Positions 1 to 11,463 of a stretch of DNA of 64,000 nt are shown piece after piece. The position numbers and the translations under genes are program-made. The stretch covers positions 911,860,340 through 911,924,339 of the forward strand of contig NC_081409.1 of NCBI RefSeq assembly GCF_030272615.1, in the 5' to 3' direction. Position 1 is the first letter of the stretch. Each line of letters opens with the position of its first letter. Below the pieces are notes generated by a model that did not search any database, was not told where the DNA came from, and saw nothing but the letters and a program-made list of their open reading frames with translations. The stretch is from Cryptomeria japonica. Its lineage: Eukaryota > Streptophyta > Pinopsida > Cupressales > Cupressaceae.

Positions 1-588
1 ACTAAGACTGGACTAAAGTTGAAGTGTCTGAGATCTAAGAGAGGTGATGTATTCACTTACGGTGAGTTTAATACATTTTGTGAAGAACATGGGGTAAACA
101 AATAGTTATCTGCACCTAGAACCCCTCAAAGTGAATGGTGTTGTGGAAAGGAAGAACAAGATGATTCTGGAAGCTACAAGGACAATGATGATTGAAGGAA
201 ATGTTCCACATATCTATTGGAGAGAAGTTGTGAGTATTGTTGTATATACTCTTAACAGAGTGCATATAAAAGGTAATACTAGTAAGACTCCTTATGAGTT
301 ATGGTTTGGTCATACCCCTATTATTAGATATTTCAGAATTTTTGAAAGTAAATGTTATATCAGAAGAGATGAAGATCTAAAAAAATTTGATGCTAGATGT
401 GATGAAGGAATTTTTCTTGGTTATTCTACTAAGAGTAAGGCCTACTGGTGTTATAATAAAAGATTGAGAAAGATAGTTGAGAGTGTTAATGTGAAGGTTG
501 ATATAAGCAATATGAGACATATCAAAACTTATGGATATGATTCAGATGATCAGGATGTCAATTTAGATAAAGAAAAGCAAGTGTAGAC
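1..588 (+). pseudogene. Ty1/copia integrase fragment (decayed)
   Basis: This is the C-terminal part of a copia integrase, cut by the window start. The reading passes through a TFCEEHG-like stretch and LSAPRTPQ into NGVVERKN, the usual copia context around the last catalytic Glu, followed by YTLNRV, TPYELWFG and EGIFLGYS, all hallmarks of the integrase C-terminal region. A stop codon near 104 and a frame change near 135 separate the first part from the longest open part (131-586). It lies directly upstream of reverse transcriptase, as in all copia elements. The integrase would insert element cDNA, but this copy is broken. The family assignment is secure; exact domain limits are approximate. 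Confidence 0.88.
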
Positions 589-840
589 CTAGAATCAAAA
601 TCAAACTGATCTAGAAAATAGTATGAATGAAGGAGAAGGTACAAGTGCTAGTGCAAAAGATAGAGTTCAAGAGTCCGATAATCAAGAAAATCCTAAGACT
701 CCCAGGTATGTAAGACTAAATCATTTAGAAGATTAGAGAATAGGTGATAAGAATAAAGGTGTGATGACTAGAAGAAAAATTGTTGAAGATTAATACTTGA
801 TTTCTAAAATTGAACCTAAAGATGTTGATGAAGCTTATAA
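589..840 (+). other. Copia linker between integrase and reverse transcriptase
   Basis: This low-complexity, Asp/Glu/Asn-rich linker is typical of copia polyproteins between integrase and reverse transcriptase. It contains in-frame stops (for example TAG in the LED*R context near 735 and TAA near 790). No separate gene is visible. Confidence 0.6.
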
Positions 841-1842
841 AGATGAAAATTGGGTTAAACCAATGGAAAAAGAGTTGAATTGGATTGAAAAGAATAATAC
901 TGGATTCTTGTTCCCAGACCTAAGGACAAAAATGTAATTGGAACTAAATGGGTCTTTTTGAATAAACTGAATGAACAAGGTGAAGTTGATAGGAATAAAG
1001 CTAGACTTGTTTGTAAAGGTTACTCTCAGATGGAAGGAATTGATTTTGAGGTTGCTTTTTCTCCAGTAGCCAGAATTGAAGCTGTTAGATTATTTATTGT
1101 GTATGTTGCTTACAAAGATTTCAAAGTGTAATAGATGGATGTTAAAACAGTCTTTCTTAATGGTGAGCTAGAAGAAGTCTACATTGAGCAATCAGATGGA
1201 TTTCAATTGGCAGATTAGAAAGATATGGTATGCAAATTGAAGAAAGCATTGTATGGATTGAAGCAAGCCCCCAGAGCTTGGTATGCCATATTGGATAAAA
1301 ATTTGATGAAGCTTGAATTCAACAAAGGTACTGCTGATAGTAATTTGTATTTCAAGATTGATCATGATAACATTTTGATTGTTGAGGTATTTGTTGATGA
1401 CATTATTTTTGGTGGAGATGATAATTTGTGCAAGAAGTTTGTTGATGATATGCATAATGAATTTGAAATGCCTATGATTGGTGAAATGAAATTATTCTTG
1501 GGATTGCAAATTACACAGTCAGCTAAAGGTATTTTCAAATCTCAATCTAAGTATGTGAAGGAATTGTTAAAGAAATTTGGATTAGATGATACTAAGCCAG
1601 TTGGAATTCCTATGGTGACCAGATGTAAGTTGAAAAAGTATGATGACTCTTTGAAAGTAAATCAAACTAGATACAAATCTATGATTGGTGGACAACTCTA
1701 TTTGACTCAGACTAGACTGGATATTATGAATGTTGTTTGTCTTGTTGCTAGATTTCAAGTTGATCCTAGAGAATCTCATGGTGTTGATGTGAAAAGAATC
1801 TTCAGATATTTGAAAGAAACTGTTGATTTTGGTTTGTGGTAA
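841..1842 (+). pseudogene. Ty1/copia reverse transcriptase (RVT_2), decayed
   Basis: The domain begins with WVKPMEKELN and continues through [26 protein letters not shown] and MDVKTVFLNGELEEVYIEQ, then KKALYGLKQAPRAWY. It reaches the catalytic FVDDIIFG (about 1393-1416), the copia form of the YxDD motif, and later KYVKELLKKFGL. These are diagnostic of copia reverse transcriptase. Several in-frame stops (about 1129-1131, 1216-1218) and a frame change near 910 break it. It would copy element RNA into cDNA in virus-like particles. The neighbouring integrase upstream and RNase H downstream give the canonical copia order INT-RT-RH. Confidence 0.9.
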
Positions 1843-2338
1843 AGATGATGACTTTACTTCTAGTGTTTTTACAGATGTTGATTGGGCAGGTGATGTTGAT
1901 GACCGAAAGAGTACTAGTGGTGGTGCATTTTTCTTGGGGAAGAGATTGGTTTCATGGATGAGTAAGAAGAAGAATGATATTTATTTATCTACTGTAGAGG
2001 TTGAATACATTGTTGCTGCCAGCAATTGTACACAGGTAATATGGATGAAGCAGATGTTGAAGGATATTAGAGTTGTTTATTATGTGCCTACTGCTATATA
2101 TTGTGATAAATCTAGTGCTATCAATATTACTAAGAATATGGTGTTGCATTCCAAGACTAAGCATATATCTATAAAGTTTCATTTCTTGAGAGAGAAGGTG
2201 AATGAGAAGGAATTCAGACTAGAGTATGTGTCTACAAAGAAACAAATTGCAGATATCTTCACAAATCCTTTGTCGAAGGATTCTTTTGAGTATCTCTGGG
2301 AGGAGCTAGGGGTAATTGCCCCTCTGGATAAGAAGTAG
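1843..2338 (+). pseudogene. Ty1/copia RNase H domain
   Basis: The open frame contains VFTDVDWAGDVDDRKSTSG, then GKRLVSWMSKKKNDIYLSTVEVEY and KHISIKFHFLRE, ending in the typical copia tail (KKQIADIFTNPL, then ELGV). These correspond to the catalytic Asp, Glu and Asp regions of the copia RNase H. A small frame change at about 1839 separates it from the reverse transcriptase frame. It would degrade RNA in RNA:DNA hybrids during reverse transcription. It ends about 200 bp before the polypurine tract, the usual spacing. Confidence 0.9.
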
Positions 2339-2448
2339 TCAGTGATTCAGAAGTTCAAATTGGTTAGTTTTCATGTTCAGATTTGTGAGAGAGATTTGTG
2401 CAGTAATTTTTTTTGCATTGATGTCAAAGTGGGAGAGAGAGCTATGTG

Positions 2449-2800
2449 AAAAACCTCGTTGATTTGTGTGCATGATCTTAGAGGGAGCTAATTATTTTCT
2501 TTCTTTGCATTGATTGTTTTTTACATCGTATGTTGCTATCAATGCAAAAGGGGGAGATTGTTGGATATTGTTGAGAAGTTTGCTGAAACAATGTTTTACC
2601 ATTGATGTTAACATATTCCTCTATGAAAAACTTCGTTGAGTTGTGTGCTTGATCTTAGGGGGAGATGATTATTTTCTTTCTTTGCATTGATCATTTTCAC
2701 ATCATATGTTGACATCAATGTCAAAGGGGGAGATTGTTGGATATTATTGAAAAGTTTTTTGGAACAATGTTTTTCATTGATGTCAACATATTCCTCTATG
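2449..2800 (+). repeat. 177-bp tandem duplication across the PPT/LTR junction
   Basis: Unit 1 is 2449-2625 and unit 2 is 2626-2800. Each unit contains the sequence from CTTCGTTGA-like text through TTTCTTTGCATTGAT, a polypurine tract AAAGGGGGAGATT, the LTR start TGTTGGATATT, and about 65 bp of LTR ending CATATTCCTCTATG. The copies differ by scattered substitutions. The element therefore has two candidate PPT/LTR junctions, at 2558/2559 and 2734/2735. Confidence 0.85.
2547..2558 (+). other. Polypurine tract of the copia element
   Basis: AAAAGGGGGAGAT immediately precedes the LTR start TGTTGG at 2559. It is the site where plus-strand cDNA synthesis would be primed. A second copy sits at 2723-2734 because of the tandem duplication. 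Confidence 0.85.
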
Positions 2801-4026
2801 TGTTTCAGTGTTGCAGTCAAATTAAGTAAGTTGGTTTGGCCAGTGTGTTTCAGGTGAGTTGTTGTGGATTAAAGGGTTTTGAGATAAGTGTCTCTAGTTG
2901 ATTTAGCAGAAGTTTCAGTTGTATGCATGATTATTTGATCAAGTTACGTGATCTGATATTGTGATTGGTTGTTCAGTGTTCTGGATTTTGCTTCGGGATT
3001 GCAATATCTTTGTTTGAGGATTTGGCAAAGTGTTTGGGACGTTCTGATGTGTCCTCAATTTCTGCTGGTTTGTGATTTGGATGTTTGCAAGCATATCTTT
3101 CAATTTGTCAGTCAGTTGAGTTAGTTCTCTTGAGGTCTGGTATTATGATGATGAAGATTCTAGTAAGTGGTGATGTTGTGGTTGTTGTTGCAGTGATTCA
3201 TGATGCTTGTGGATGTTTCTAGATTGTGTCCTATTTGTGTTGGTGGTCTACATTGATCGTTGTGTGTGTTAATGATGTTTTTCTTGGTCTGATGGTCTTC
3301 TTCGTGTTATGTGGCATTCATGTTGATTGTGGCATGTTGTGGAAGTTTGAGGCATAGTTTGTGGAAGTTCGAGGCATAGTCGACATTGTTTTGGTCTGCA
3401 TATGTTATTGTAGCATGTGTGGTCATATTTTGTAATTTGTATTGTGGGTTGAGCCGACCTTGAAATATAGGTTGATGATTTGTATGAAATGATGTAATTT
3501 CATGTTGTGGATGTATCTGTGGAATCTGCAAGTGTGTGAAAGGTGCGAATAAAGCTTTGATCTTTCAACAGTAGTGGAGAAGTGCGAAAGAAGTGTTGTA
3601 GAGAATTATATGAGCTTAATCGGAAACATAACCAAGGCATTAGGAGATGTTATTGTATCAGTTCATGATCTTCCAGATGTAATCTGAATCTTTTTGTAAG
3701 ATAGTGATTCTTCCCCAAGGTTGTAGCCCTTGTTGTAATTATATTTTGAGCACCGAGCTCTAGGCAGTGTGCTTAAATGCATGTGCATTGTCCATTGTAA
3801 TATTTCATATACTTCTCGCAGGTTATCATCATATTGTGGGTAGGTTCCTACTGTGGTTTTTCCCTTAATTGAGTTTTTCACGTCAAAAATCTTGGTGTTA
3901 TGTGTTATTGATGCGGTGTTGATTTGTGCTTTCATTGATAGTAATCAGATCTTAAATTGAATTTAATTTAAGTTTTGTGAAAACTGATTCACCCCCCCCC
4001 CTCAATTTTTTGCATTGTTGCCAACA
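2559..4026 (+). repeat. Copia 3' LTR
   Basis: The LTR starts TGTTGG right after the polypurine tract and ends CCAACA at 4021-4026, giving the short terminal inverted repeat expected of copia LTRs. The 3' part shows the usual text of this group: a CTTCTCGCAGG / GTGGTTTTTCCC stretch and a C-run in GATTCACCCC just before the end. Length is 1468 bp, or 1292 bp if the second junction in the internal duplication is the original one. The 5' LTR is outside the window, so no target duplication can be tested. Open frames inside it are not genes. Confidence 0.82.
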
Positions 4027-4215
4027 TATACATACACATACACATATACACACACACACATATATGTATGTATGTATATACATATACACACACATACATA
4101 TATATATAAACATATACATATACATATACATATGTATATGTAAGTATATATGTATGTATATATATCTATATGTGTGTACGTATATACATGCATGCATGCA
4201 TGCATACATAATATA
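4027..4215. repeat. CA/TA/TGTA microsatellite
   Basis: This is simple sequence of CATA, CACA, TATG and TGCA units directly after the copia LTR end, finishing with four TGCA units near 4188-4204. Open frames in it on both strands are by-products of the repeat and are not genes. Confidence 0.95.
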
Positions 4216-5317
4216 ACACTCATTTTTTCACACAATATTTTTATTGTGATGAAAAATCCCTTAGTCTTCTTGCAATTCTTCTTCCTCTCTATTGTTTAAT
4301 CTTCCTAATCTTCCCCACCTTCTCATTGTCTAAGAGACTATTTGCCATACTAGAATTTAGGGGCACTTGAAAGACCTTAGAGTTTCACATGCAACTCATG
4401 TTAAGATGCAAGGTCACCTACGAAACTAGCATTGGTAAGAGGGGTGATCCATACATTGGCTTGGGAAACCTTACAATCTTTTGGAAAAGTCATAAGTCAT
4501 TCAAATTTATATATATTTTTCTCATTTTTTCTCCAAAACTTAATATTTTTCAAAGGATATTTAATGTCTTATTTGTTTCTTCTTCTTTTTTCTTTAAAGT
4601 TGATTTTTTCTCTCTCTTTGGATTGATCTTCCCTTTGTAAGTTCAATAAGTTGACTCCACTTTTAGTAGAAGTTGGAAGCCAAAAGTAGTCAAAGGATTT
4701 ATTTCTAATTGTACTTTCATAAATTGTATTTCTTAATTGTGAATACAATTTCACACACTTCTTAGCACTTGTTTTAGTTTCCACTCCCTTAGGCATTTTT
4801 AGGATCACTTCTAGCCTTGAATTTAACCCACAACTCAAGAAGACGAGTCTTATCCTATTCTAAAATTCAATTTTGTATTCTACATTTAAGCACCATCAAA
4901 TTGCAAAAATGAGGTCTAAATCCAATATCAAAGTCCTAAAACCTATCATCTTTCTTTTTGGGAGCCTATTTTGGTGGGACTATGCCGATTTGCACACATC
5001 CTAACAAAATCTCTTAAAATTTTGGGTATTTCAAGTGTTGGCCTTGACATTCCAAAATCTAGTCTTGGTTTTTTAATATGATTGTTTTATATCATTTTTT
5101 TAATATGACCGTTTTATGTTGTCTTTTTTATCAATTTTTAGCTTGTAGATCATATAAAAGCAAGTATATTTCCTCATTTGGAATATGTGGCCTTTATGAT
5201 AAAGAAGCTTTCCTAAAATATGAGTCTATGAGTTTGCAAATCTAAGGAATAATTAGCAACATAAAATCTTCACCAAGTCTTCATTAATTATTGTTTATCA
5301 TGATGGAAGCTTCAAGG
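4216..5317. other. Non-coding AT-rich stretch
   Basis: I see no conserved coding signal, RNA gene or clear repeat here. The short open frames in 4389-4838 are low-complexity (Phe/Leu-rich or Lys-rich) and show no recognisable domain. Confidence 0.5.
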
Positions 5318-5320
5318 AAT

Positions 5321-5506
5321 GTTGGAGAATAATAGGGAATGGGAGTCACTCGGTCGTGACAAACTAGATCTCTCTAACATATGTGTTGATGTGCCAATAC
5401 CATTTTGTTGTTTGTTGGAGAATAATAGGGAATGGGAGTCACTCGGTCATGACAAACTAGATTTCTCTAACATATGTGTTGATGTGCCAATACCATTTTG
5501 TTGTTT
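5321..5506 (+). repeat. 93-bp tandem duplication, in frame (31 codons)
   Basis: Two near-identical 93-bp units, 5321-5413 and 5414-5506, start GTTGGAGAATAATAGGGAAT. The unit length is a multiple of three, so an open frame (5319-5630) runs through both and would encode a repeated 31-residue block containing NNREWESLG and VDVPIPFCC. The product matches nothing I know. The units lie just upstream of a copia-like PPT/LTR-start remnant. Confidence 0.8.
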
Positions 5507-7330
5507 GTCATCAATGACAAAGGGGAATATTGTTGAACAAAAGTTGTCATTGATGTCAAAGTGTGAGGCAAAAGTTGTCATTGAGGAGAAGGTTGAAGTC
5601 ATGTTATCTACTTTTGATGTATCTGAATAGTTAATTGTGTTACTGTCATTGTCATGTTAGTGCATTTTGAGTTGTGATAGTCTTATTTAGTCTCATCGAT
5701 TGGTGTCTTTGTTGGGTTGGTGTTCTGATGCACAAGCAAGGGTAGACTCAAAATGACAATCTCAACTTATAGGACTTCTACAACACAACATTTAAAATAA
5801 CTCATTTTTGGGCCTATCAACTAATCTCCACCATGAGCCACTACAAGACTTGAGAATTCATTAGACTTTGTGAATAAACTTGGACAATGTATACATATTG
5901 TTTTGAGGACTGAGACATTACAACCAACATCAATTTTGTGGTCTCCAAGTTTCCACTTTCACTTCCTTTGACATCATTTAGTCCCTTACAATTAGGACCC
6001 AATTTTTTATGGACAAAAAGACAACCTCAATGTTCCTAAAGCCCCAAACTCTTTAGGATTGGTTAGGAGGACCCTACATGAGCTTGAAACACCTTGTTAT
6101 AGGCCTTACACTAGTGAGTGACTTCTAGGATGTTATTGTTTGCAGCATGTACATGATTGGTAATTCTGACTGTGATAATCAAGACATTTAGTCATCTACA
6201 CATGGTTTATTTCCTCTTGTTGTGACTTCCAAACACTTACAAAGGATGTATAGGGTCCCCATATCCCTCTCCTTGACACCAACCACTCAAGAAGACCACT
6301 CACTTTGTCTTTCAAACAAATTCTTCACCCTTACTGCCTTACATTGTCTGATACATATAGATATCAAATCGATCAATCCATTATTGCACATGTAGCCTTC
6401 ATCATGGAGCCTTGAAAGATTTGGAAATGAAAATACATGTTTAGGAGGACCTTCCCACTCATTTGTGTTAATTTTTACCATTGGAAAGGTCAAATATACA
6501 TTTTTTTGTGTCTCTGGATACCCTAACTAGGGTTTTTGACAGTTTTTACAAAATTGAGTATATCTTATTCAAATAAGAATGGATTTCAATGAAACAAAAA
6601 GTTAAATTTAGTAGATTCACTACTCAATTATGTTCAATAGGTTTTAGATGAAAATTAAAATAATTTCAAGGTGAACCAAAGGAAAGAATAGGCTGCAACG
6701 TGGTAAAATACACAAAAATTCCACTTTTCATCAAGCAAAAGTCTCCAAAATTCAACTTCCAACCCTTGGATGGCATGAAACAAGGCTATCTATGCCTATC
6801 CAAGTGGTTTTCAACCACCAACCACCAAAAACCAACTTACAACCATATAGTTAAAAAGTGTCTCAAGAATGCAAAAATTGTCATGACAATAATGACAACT
6901 TTTTGTAATTTTTACATTTGTTGACCAATAGACCCCAAATTTGCACAACTAGGTCCAAATATACCATAATAGCCCAAAATGGCCTTATTGACATGAAATA
7001 ACACAAAACAAACAAAATTTCAAGTTTTAACGTTGTTGACCACACATAAGCCCCTAGGGTGCTCTTGCACCATGTCCACTATACTTCAAGAAGATTGGTG
7101 CCTCTGGTAGGTTAGTGTCTAAAAGTTTATGCAAATAATTTATTATTTGTGAGGTTGGATTTGGGTAGTACACCAAAATAGCTATTCTCATCGTGGTTTT
7201 TCCCATCCTAAGTTTTCCATGTATATTTATTGTTTTCCTTGTGTGGATGTGTGCTGATTTACATGTTCTAAGTGTTGCATCATTTATAGATAGAATTGGT
7301 ATTTACATGAAGAAGTTATTTATGGTAATT
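5507..7330 (+). repeat. Decayed copia LTR-like sequence (start and end pieces)
   Basis: At 5517-5540, ACAAAGGGGAATATTGTTGA resembles a PPT followed by a TGTTG LTR start, then repeats of GTTGTCATTGATGTCAAA typical of this copia group. At about 7095-7300 the text TTGTGAGGTTGGATTTGG, GTGGTTTTTCCCAT and GTGTTGCATC resembles the 3' end of such LTRs. The middle (about 5740-7080) does not match and may be a further insertion. No gene is recognisable. Confidence 0.4.
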
Positions 7331-8260
7331 AATGTTGAGAAATGAGTAAAAATTGCATATACTTATTCATATGCCTTCTTAGTATAGTGTGTGCCTTTAA
7401 ATAAGTTTGATGATTAGTTCAAGATTCTCACAATCAAAATTTGAAGATGTGATAAGAAAAAGAATAATTTTGCTTGAAATTTAGTTTATTAAATTCCTTT
7501 AAAAAAAATGGGTGAGAGTAATAAGAGGATAGACTATCAAGATCACACAAATTGGTCTTGTTTTTGTTTCAAATACATAGTATGTTGTTAAATGTGCTCC
7601 CCTAGTTTTTTGAGTTACATTAATTGTGTAAATCCATTTGGTCGAAAGGTAAGATTAGTCATGTAATTTTTTTCATGTCTTTAAAGAATATATTATTTGT
7701 CACTAATTTTCTATTTGAAAGTATCTTTAACCAAGTGTGCCCTCCTAGATTTTGAGATTTTTTTTTCCATGTATATAGAATAAAGGATAGAATGTGAAGA
7801 TGTACTTTTTAAAATTTGGATTAAAAGTTGCATTAAAAATCAATACATGTATTTTTATAAAACATAAAGAACCTACTATAATAACTATGATCAATACTTT
7901 AATATATCTATATTTTATCAAAAAATTGATGTATAGAAATCTAAGATAAAGCTTGAGTTCATAGTGGTGTTTTCATAAATTTTGTTTTAAAATGTGATAA
8001 TTTGATGGAGATCACACTTGAAATTTATTTATTTTTTTGTATATTATTTTTTAAAAATGCTTTTGGCACCCAAATTGAAAGTTCACTATGGAAGATTCAT
8101 AAATAAAAAATACTATAATGCACATGCATTATGCTTCCTAGAATGTAAGCATGTTTTGGAGAATCATAAATTTTACTCAATTTTTTGCTCCCCATGTAAT
8201 CAAATCTTTGAGGTATTCCAAACTTAGTCACACAAAAGATCAAAATATGATGCTAATTGA
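7331..8260. other. Non-coding AT-rich stretch
   Basis: I see no coding signal beyond short AT-rich frames and no clear repeat. Confidence 0.5.
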
Positions 8261-8261
8261 A

Positions 8262-9210
8262 TCTTTCACAGTAGAAGAGATCAATGAGGCAGTAAAGTAG
8301 TTGCACCTAGATAAAAGCCCCTGGCCCTAGCAAATTCCCAATTAGTTTTTAACATAACTATTGGCACATAATTGGAAATGATATTGTTGTATTAATAGAG
8401 GATTTTCATAAGAAAACGTTGCATTAATAAATGATTCTCATAAGAAATATAAGCTTCTAGAGAAGTTGAATATACTTTTATAGAGCTCATCCCAAAAAAG
8501 GAACAAGCTTTCTCCTTGGATAAATATTGATTGATTTCCCTATGTAACATGATTTATAATATCATGGGAAAATAAATAAGCCAAAAGATTAAAAAAAAAT
8601 CTTCTGAAAATCATAGCACAGTAGTAGAGTGGCTTTGTGTTTGGGAGTTATTCCATATTGGGTCATTATTGCACAAGAGGCCACTGATTTGATACAAAAA
8701 ACAAGTAATCAAAGTATGTTAGTTTAAGTTAAATATTAAAAAATATTGTGTGAGTTGATTGGAGGTTTCTTTTCAAAGTGCTAGAATCTTATGGATTCAA
8801 CAAAGGATGGATGGATTGGATCTTCAATTTCATCGCCAGCTCGAGGTACTCAATTTAGATCAATGAAGCCATTGAAGTTTTCTTTGGAGTCTCTCCTAGA
8901 ATTCATCGAAGTGACCCCCTTTCCCTATTCCTATTCATTATCATGGTTGATGTCTTGGGAAGGAGCATTAATCAAGCTTTAATAGATAGAGAACTTTAAG
9001 GCATACAAATAACCAACAAATCCCCATTAGTTACATGTTGCAATTTTGTTGATGATATAATGTTATTTGGAGATGACAAATAAAAGAAGCCAACAATGAA
9101 AGAAACATTGGAGGCATATTCTCAAGCTTTGGGGTAATAGGTGAATGTAGCCAAGTCAAATATTTTCTTCAGCACAAACTTAAGCAAGCAATAAGAGATC
9201 ATTAAAGTAA
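8262..9210 (+). pseudogene. LINE (L1-type) reverse transcriptase relic
   Basis: Across shifting frames the sequence reads EEINEAVK..LHLDKSPGP (about 8271-8325), the start of a non-LTR reverse transcriptase. It then reads a GVSPRIHRSDPLSLFLFII-like stretch (near 8890-8945), and the catalytic FVDDIMLFGDD at about 9045-9080, followed by a NVAKSNIFF-like segment near 9145. Frameshifts and stops are frequent and the 5' ORF and endonuclease are absent. This is an old, truncated LINE copy on the plus strand. It would have copied RNA at a nicked target site; it is certainly non-functional. Confidence 0.75.
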
Positions 9211-9237
9211 GAAGAACCAATCACCCCAATTGTGCTT

Positions 9238-9383
9238 AACTCCAAGTTCTAGTTGTTATTCTTGTAGAAGTTGATTGTTTAACCTCACAAATCAAGAATC
9301 ATCTGTAAGCACACCACCTATCACAAAAAAGGGGATCTAGAAAGAATAATATGCTTAACAACCTAAGAATTTTGTATTGATTG
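9238..9383 (+). repeat. Left half of the repeat that received the Tat element
   Basis: This segment (TTTAACCTCACAA, CACAAAAAAGG, AGAATAATATGC, CAACCTAAGAATTTTGTATT) matches 33790-33879 downstream. The match stops exactly at the gypsy LTR. The right half resumes at 27768, so the family member was split by the insertion. Its own nature is unknown. Confidence 0.8.
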
Positions 9384-10887
9384 TGTATGCAGGAAAAGCG
9401 GGTCGATAGAACTCAATATGTGAAAAATGGAGCTCTATGGAGCCTTGCTCACACACCCACAAGACTTCTTGGTGCAAGCTATGGAGTAATGAAGTATCAC
9501 TCAACTTCCCAAGGTTGGTCCCATGGTTCTCTATCTTACATGGTCCCTCAAACCAATGTTTTTGCTCTCAAATCACTAAGCAAAATGGTTTAGGGATGGC
9601 AAATGCAAGAACAAGGGATGCTTTTGATAGATTTTAGAATGAAATGCATCCTAAGCTATGCATGATCTTAAAATGCAATAAACTAGATTATAAGATGACA
9701 AGGTTAGTATAAATACTATCCTAACATGATATATTAGTCTATGATTGAGCTAAATGATAAAGAAAGTATTCTAAACATGCATATTTAGACTAATTCCTAG
9801 TTAAAGAGAGGCTAAAATGATGAGCATAAAAATGATATATGAAAGCTTGAATGTATTTGAGCATAAGTGTGATACTACAAACTTGGATTGATCTCCCAAA
9901 ATGGAGGAATGAGAGCTCTATTTATAGCAAAAATAGGGCAATGGATGGCCAGGATTGAAAGAGTTAATCAAGGGTTGAGTTTGAAAGTTGGGAATCCATG
10001 TTTGCAATTTGCACCAATAAAATGGTGACAAATGTCAATATAGGGTTGGGTTGAGAGAAGGGGTTGGAGGCATTAAATGCCTGAGAAGACCTTATGGTTA
10101 TCTAGAGGGTAAGGGTTAAGCCTAAGTTAAGATTACCCATTGGATTAAGAGTTAATCTGAGGATAAACTCTTGTGCAAATGATTAAGAGATAATCATGGT
10201 CAAAGCATTAAAGGCTTGATGAGACCCTTGGGTTGGATGAAGGTTAAGTTAGGCAAAAAGTCTCTAACCATGTAAGAGGGTTGAATTAACCATTAATGGT
10301 TTGGGAGACTTTGGGGATATTAAGTGGTTGAAGATTTGAAGCCTTTAATGGTTATCAAAGACTTTAAGGTTTTGGGAGACTTTGGGGATATTAATTGGTT
10401 GAAGATTTGAAGCCTTTAATGGTTATCAAAGACTTTAAGGTTTTGAGAAGTAACCTCCCCTTGCTTAGGGATGTGACAAAGTTTAGAAGATGGGTTAGGC
10501 TAATTAGAAATGATTAGAAGAGTTTAGAAGAAATTAGGAAGGGGTTTAGGAAGCAAGTGGGAAATGTAGGAGAATGCAAGTGGATGGAGGGATAATAGGA
10601 TTTAATTGAATTTAATGAATCTCATTCAATTTGGTTGCAATTAAATAAATTAGATTTATTTAATTTAGGATAACTATTTAATTAAATTTGAATTTAATTA
10701 AAAGTGGATAGGGGGGATTTAATTAAATAAAATGATTTATTCATTAAATGGGTATAGTGAATTTAATTGAGTAATTTTCTTAATTAAATAGAGGAATGTG
10801 GATAATTTAATTAAATTGGATTTAATTAAATAGAGAAATGAACATAAAATATTCATTTAGGAATATGGTTATTTTTATACGTCTACA
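9384..10887 (-). repeat. 3' LTR of the Tat element
   Basis: On the plus strand it begins TGTATGCAGG and ends ACGTCTACA; the element-strand LTR is therefore TGTAGACG...CATACA. Its length is 1504 bp. It is longer than the other LTR because of a 71-bp tandem duplication (10303-10373 / 10374-10444) and a 1-bp indel in a G-run. It holds a minus-strand TATA box at 9919-9927. Open frames inside both LTRs occur at matching positions but are LTR sequence, not genes. Confidence 0.95.
10303..10444. repeat. 71-bp tandem duplication private to the 3' LTR
   Basis: Units 10303-10373 and 10374-10444 share GGGAGACTTTGGGGATATTAA and TATCAAAGACTTTAAGG. The 5' LTR has one unit only (around 27256-27326). The duplication therefore arose after insertion. 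Confidence 0.9.
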
Positions 10888-10901
10888 TTTTGCCCATCTT
10901 T
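10888..10901 (-). other. Polypurine tract of the Tat element
   Basis: On the minus strand AAAGATGGGCAAAA directly precedes TGTAGAC, the LTR start. This is the plus-strand primer site and fixes the element orientation. Confidence 0.9.
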
Positions 10902-10933
10902 GAAGTGACATGTGTGCACATGTTATTTCAAAG
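10898..10933. repeat. Hairpin abutting the polypurine tract
   Basis: The arms CTTTGAAGTGACATGTG and CACATGTTATTTCAAAG form a 17-bp inverted repeat with three mismatches and a 2-bp loop, overlapping the PPT by a few bases. Confidence 0.75.
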
Positions 10934-11035
10934 AAAATGATGTGTTATCGTGATTTATGATCAAATGAAATTTTTGTGTTGCTCTCATGGTTTTCAAGTT
11001 GTGCCTCAGATTTGATTTGATGCGTGATGCCCCCT

Positions 11036-11140
11036 CAGGAGATGAATCAATATTTTGAAATTTTTTGATTGGAATTGATGAATTGTGTGTGGTGTGTATG
11101 ATTTTGTCTATATGAAATGTGGAAATTGATTCATCTCCTG
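11036..11140. repeat. Perfect 16-bp inverted repeat upstream of the antisense promoter
   Basis: CAGGAGATGAATCAAT at 11036-11051 is repeated in inverse as ATTGATTCATCTCCTG at 11125-11140. The 73-bp spacer is AT/GT-rich. It ends 82 bp before the TATA box of the antisense gene, so it could be a regulator-binding or hairpin-forming element. Confidence 0.85.
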
Positions 11141-11222
11141 ATAATGTACATTGTGTAGGGTATAGGGGAGACCGCGACCACATTACATGTCCCGTTGGCT
11201 AACCCTAATTTCATTTTCCTCC

Positions 11223-11230
11223 TATAAAAG
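11223..11230 (+). promoter_or_regulatory. TATA box of the antisense PMD gene
   Basis: TATAAAAG in CCTCCTATAAAAGGGG lies 74 bp before the ATG at 11304. That places a transcription start near 11255-11265 and leaves a short 5' leader. It lies inside the gypsy element but points opposite to the element's own promoter. Confidence 0.65.
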
Positions 11231-11463
11231 GGGAAAAGTGTTTTAATTTGATTCGTTTGTGCATTGTTGACTTTGGAGAAAGAGAATTTGGTCTGAATTC
11301 AAAATGCCTATTCCGTATTCCAGGCATCGTATTGAGCGTGTTCGGAGGTACCGGAGACCTGCCGCATATGGACCACTAGTAAGTCAACACTTTTGACCCT
11401 TTTTTGATTTTTGACTTGGTCATTTTTGGTTATTTTTTGATTTTTGAAATTCGGTTTTAGCGT

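Noticed and set aside
3952..4235. Overlapping open frames on both strands
   Set aside because: They are translations of a CA/TA microsatellite (Tyr/Ile/His/Thr/Cys-rich) without any domain.
9381..9637. A small gene duplicated at 26339-26589
   Set aside because: The matching frames lie at the same position in the two LTRs of one element, so their similarity is due to LTR identity and not to protein conservation.
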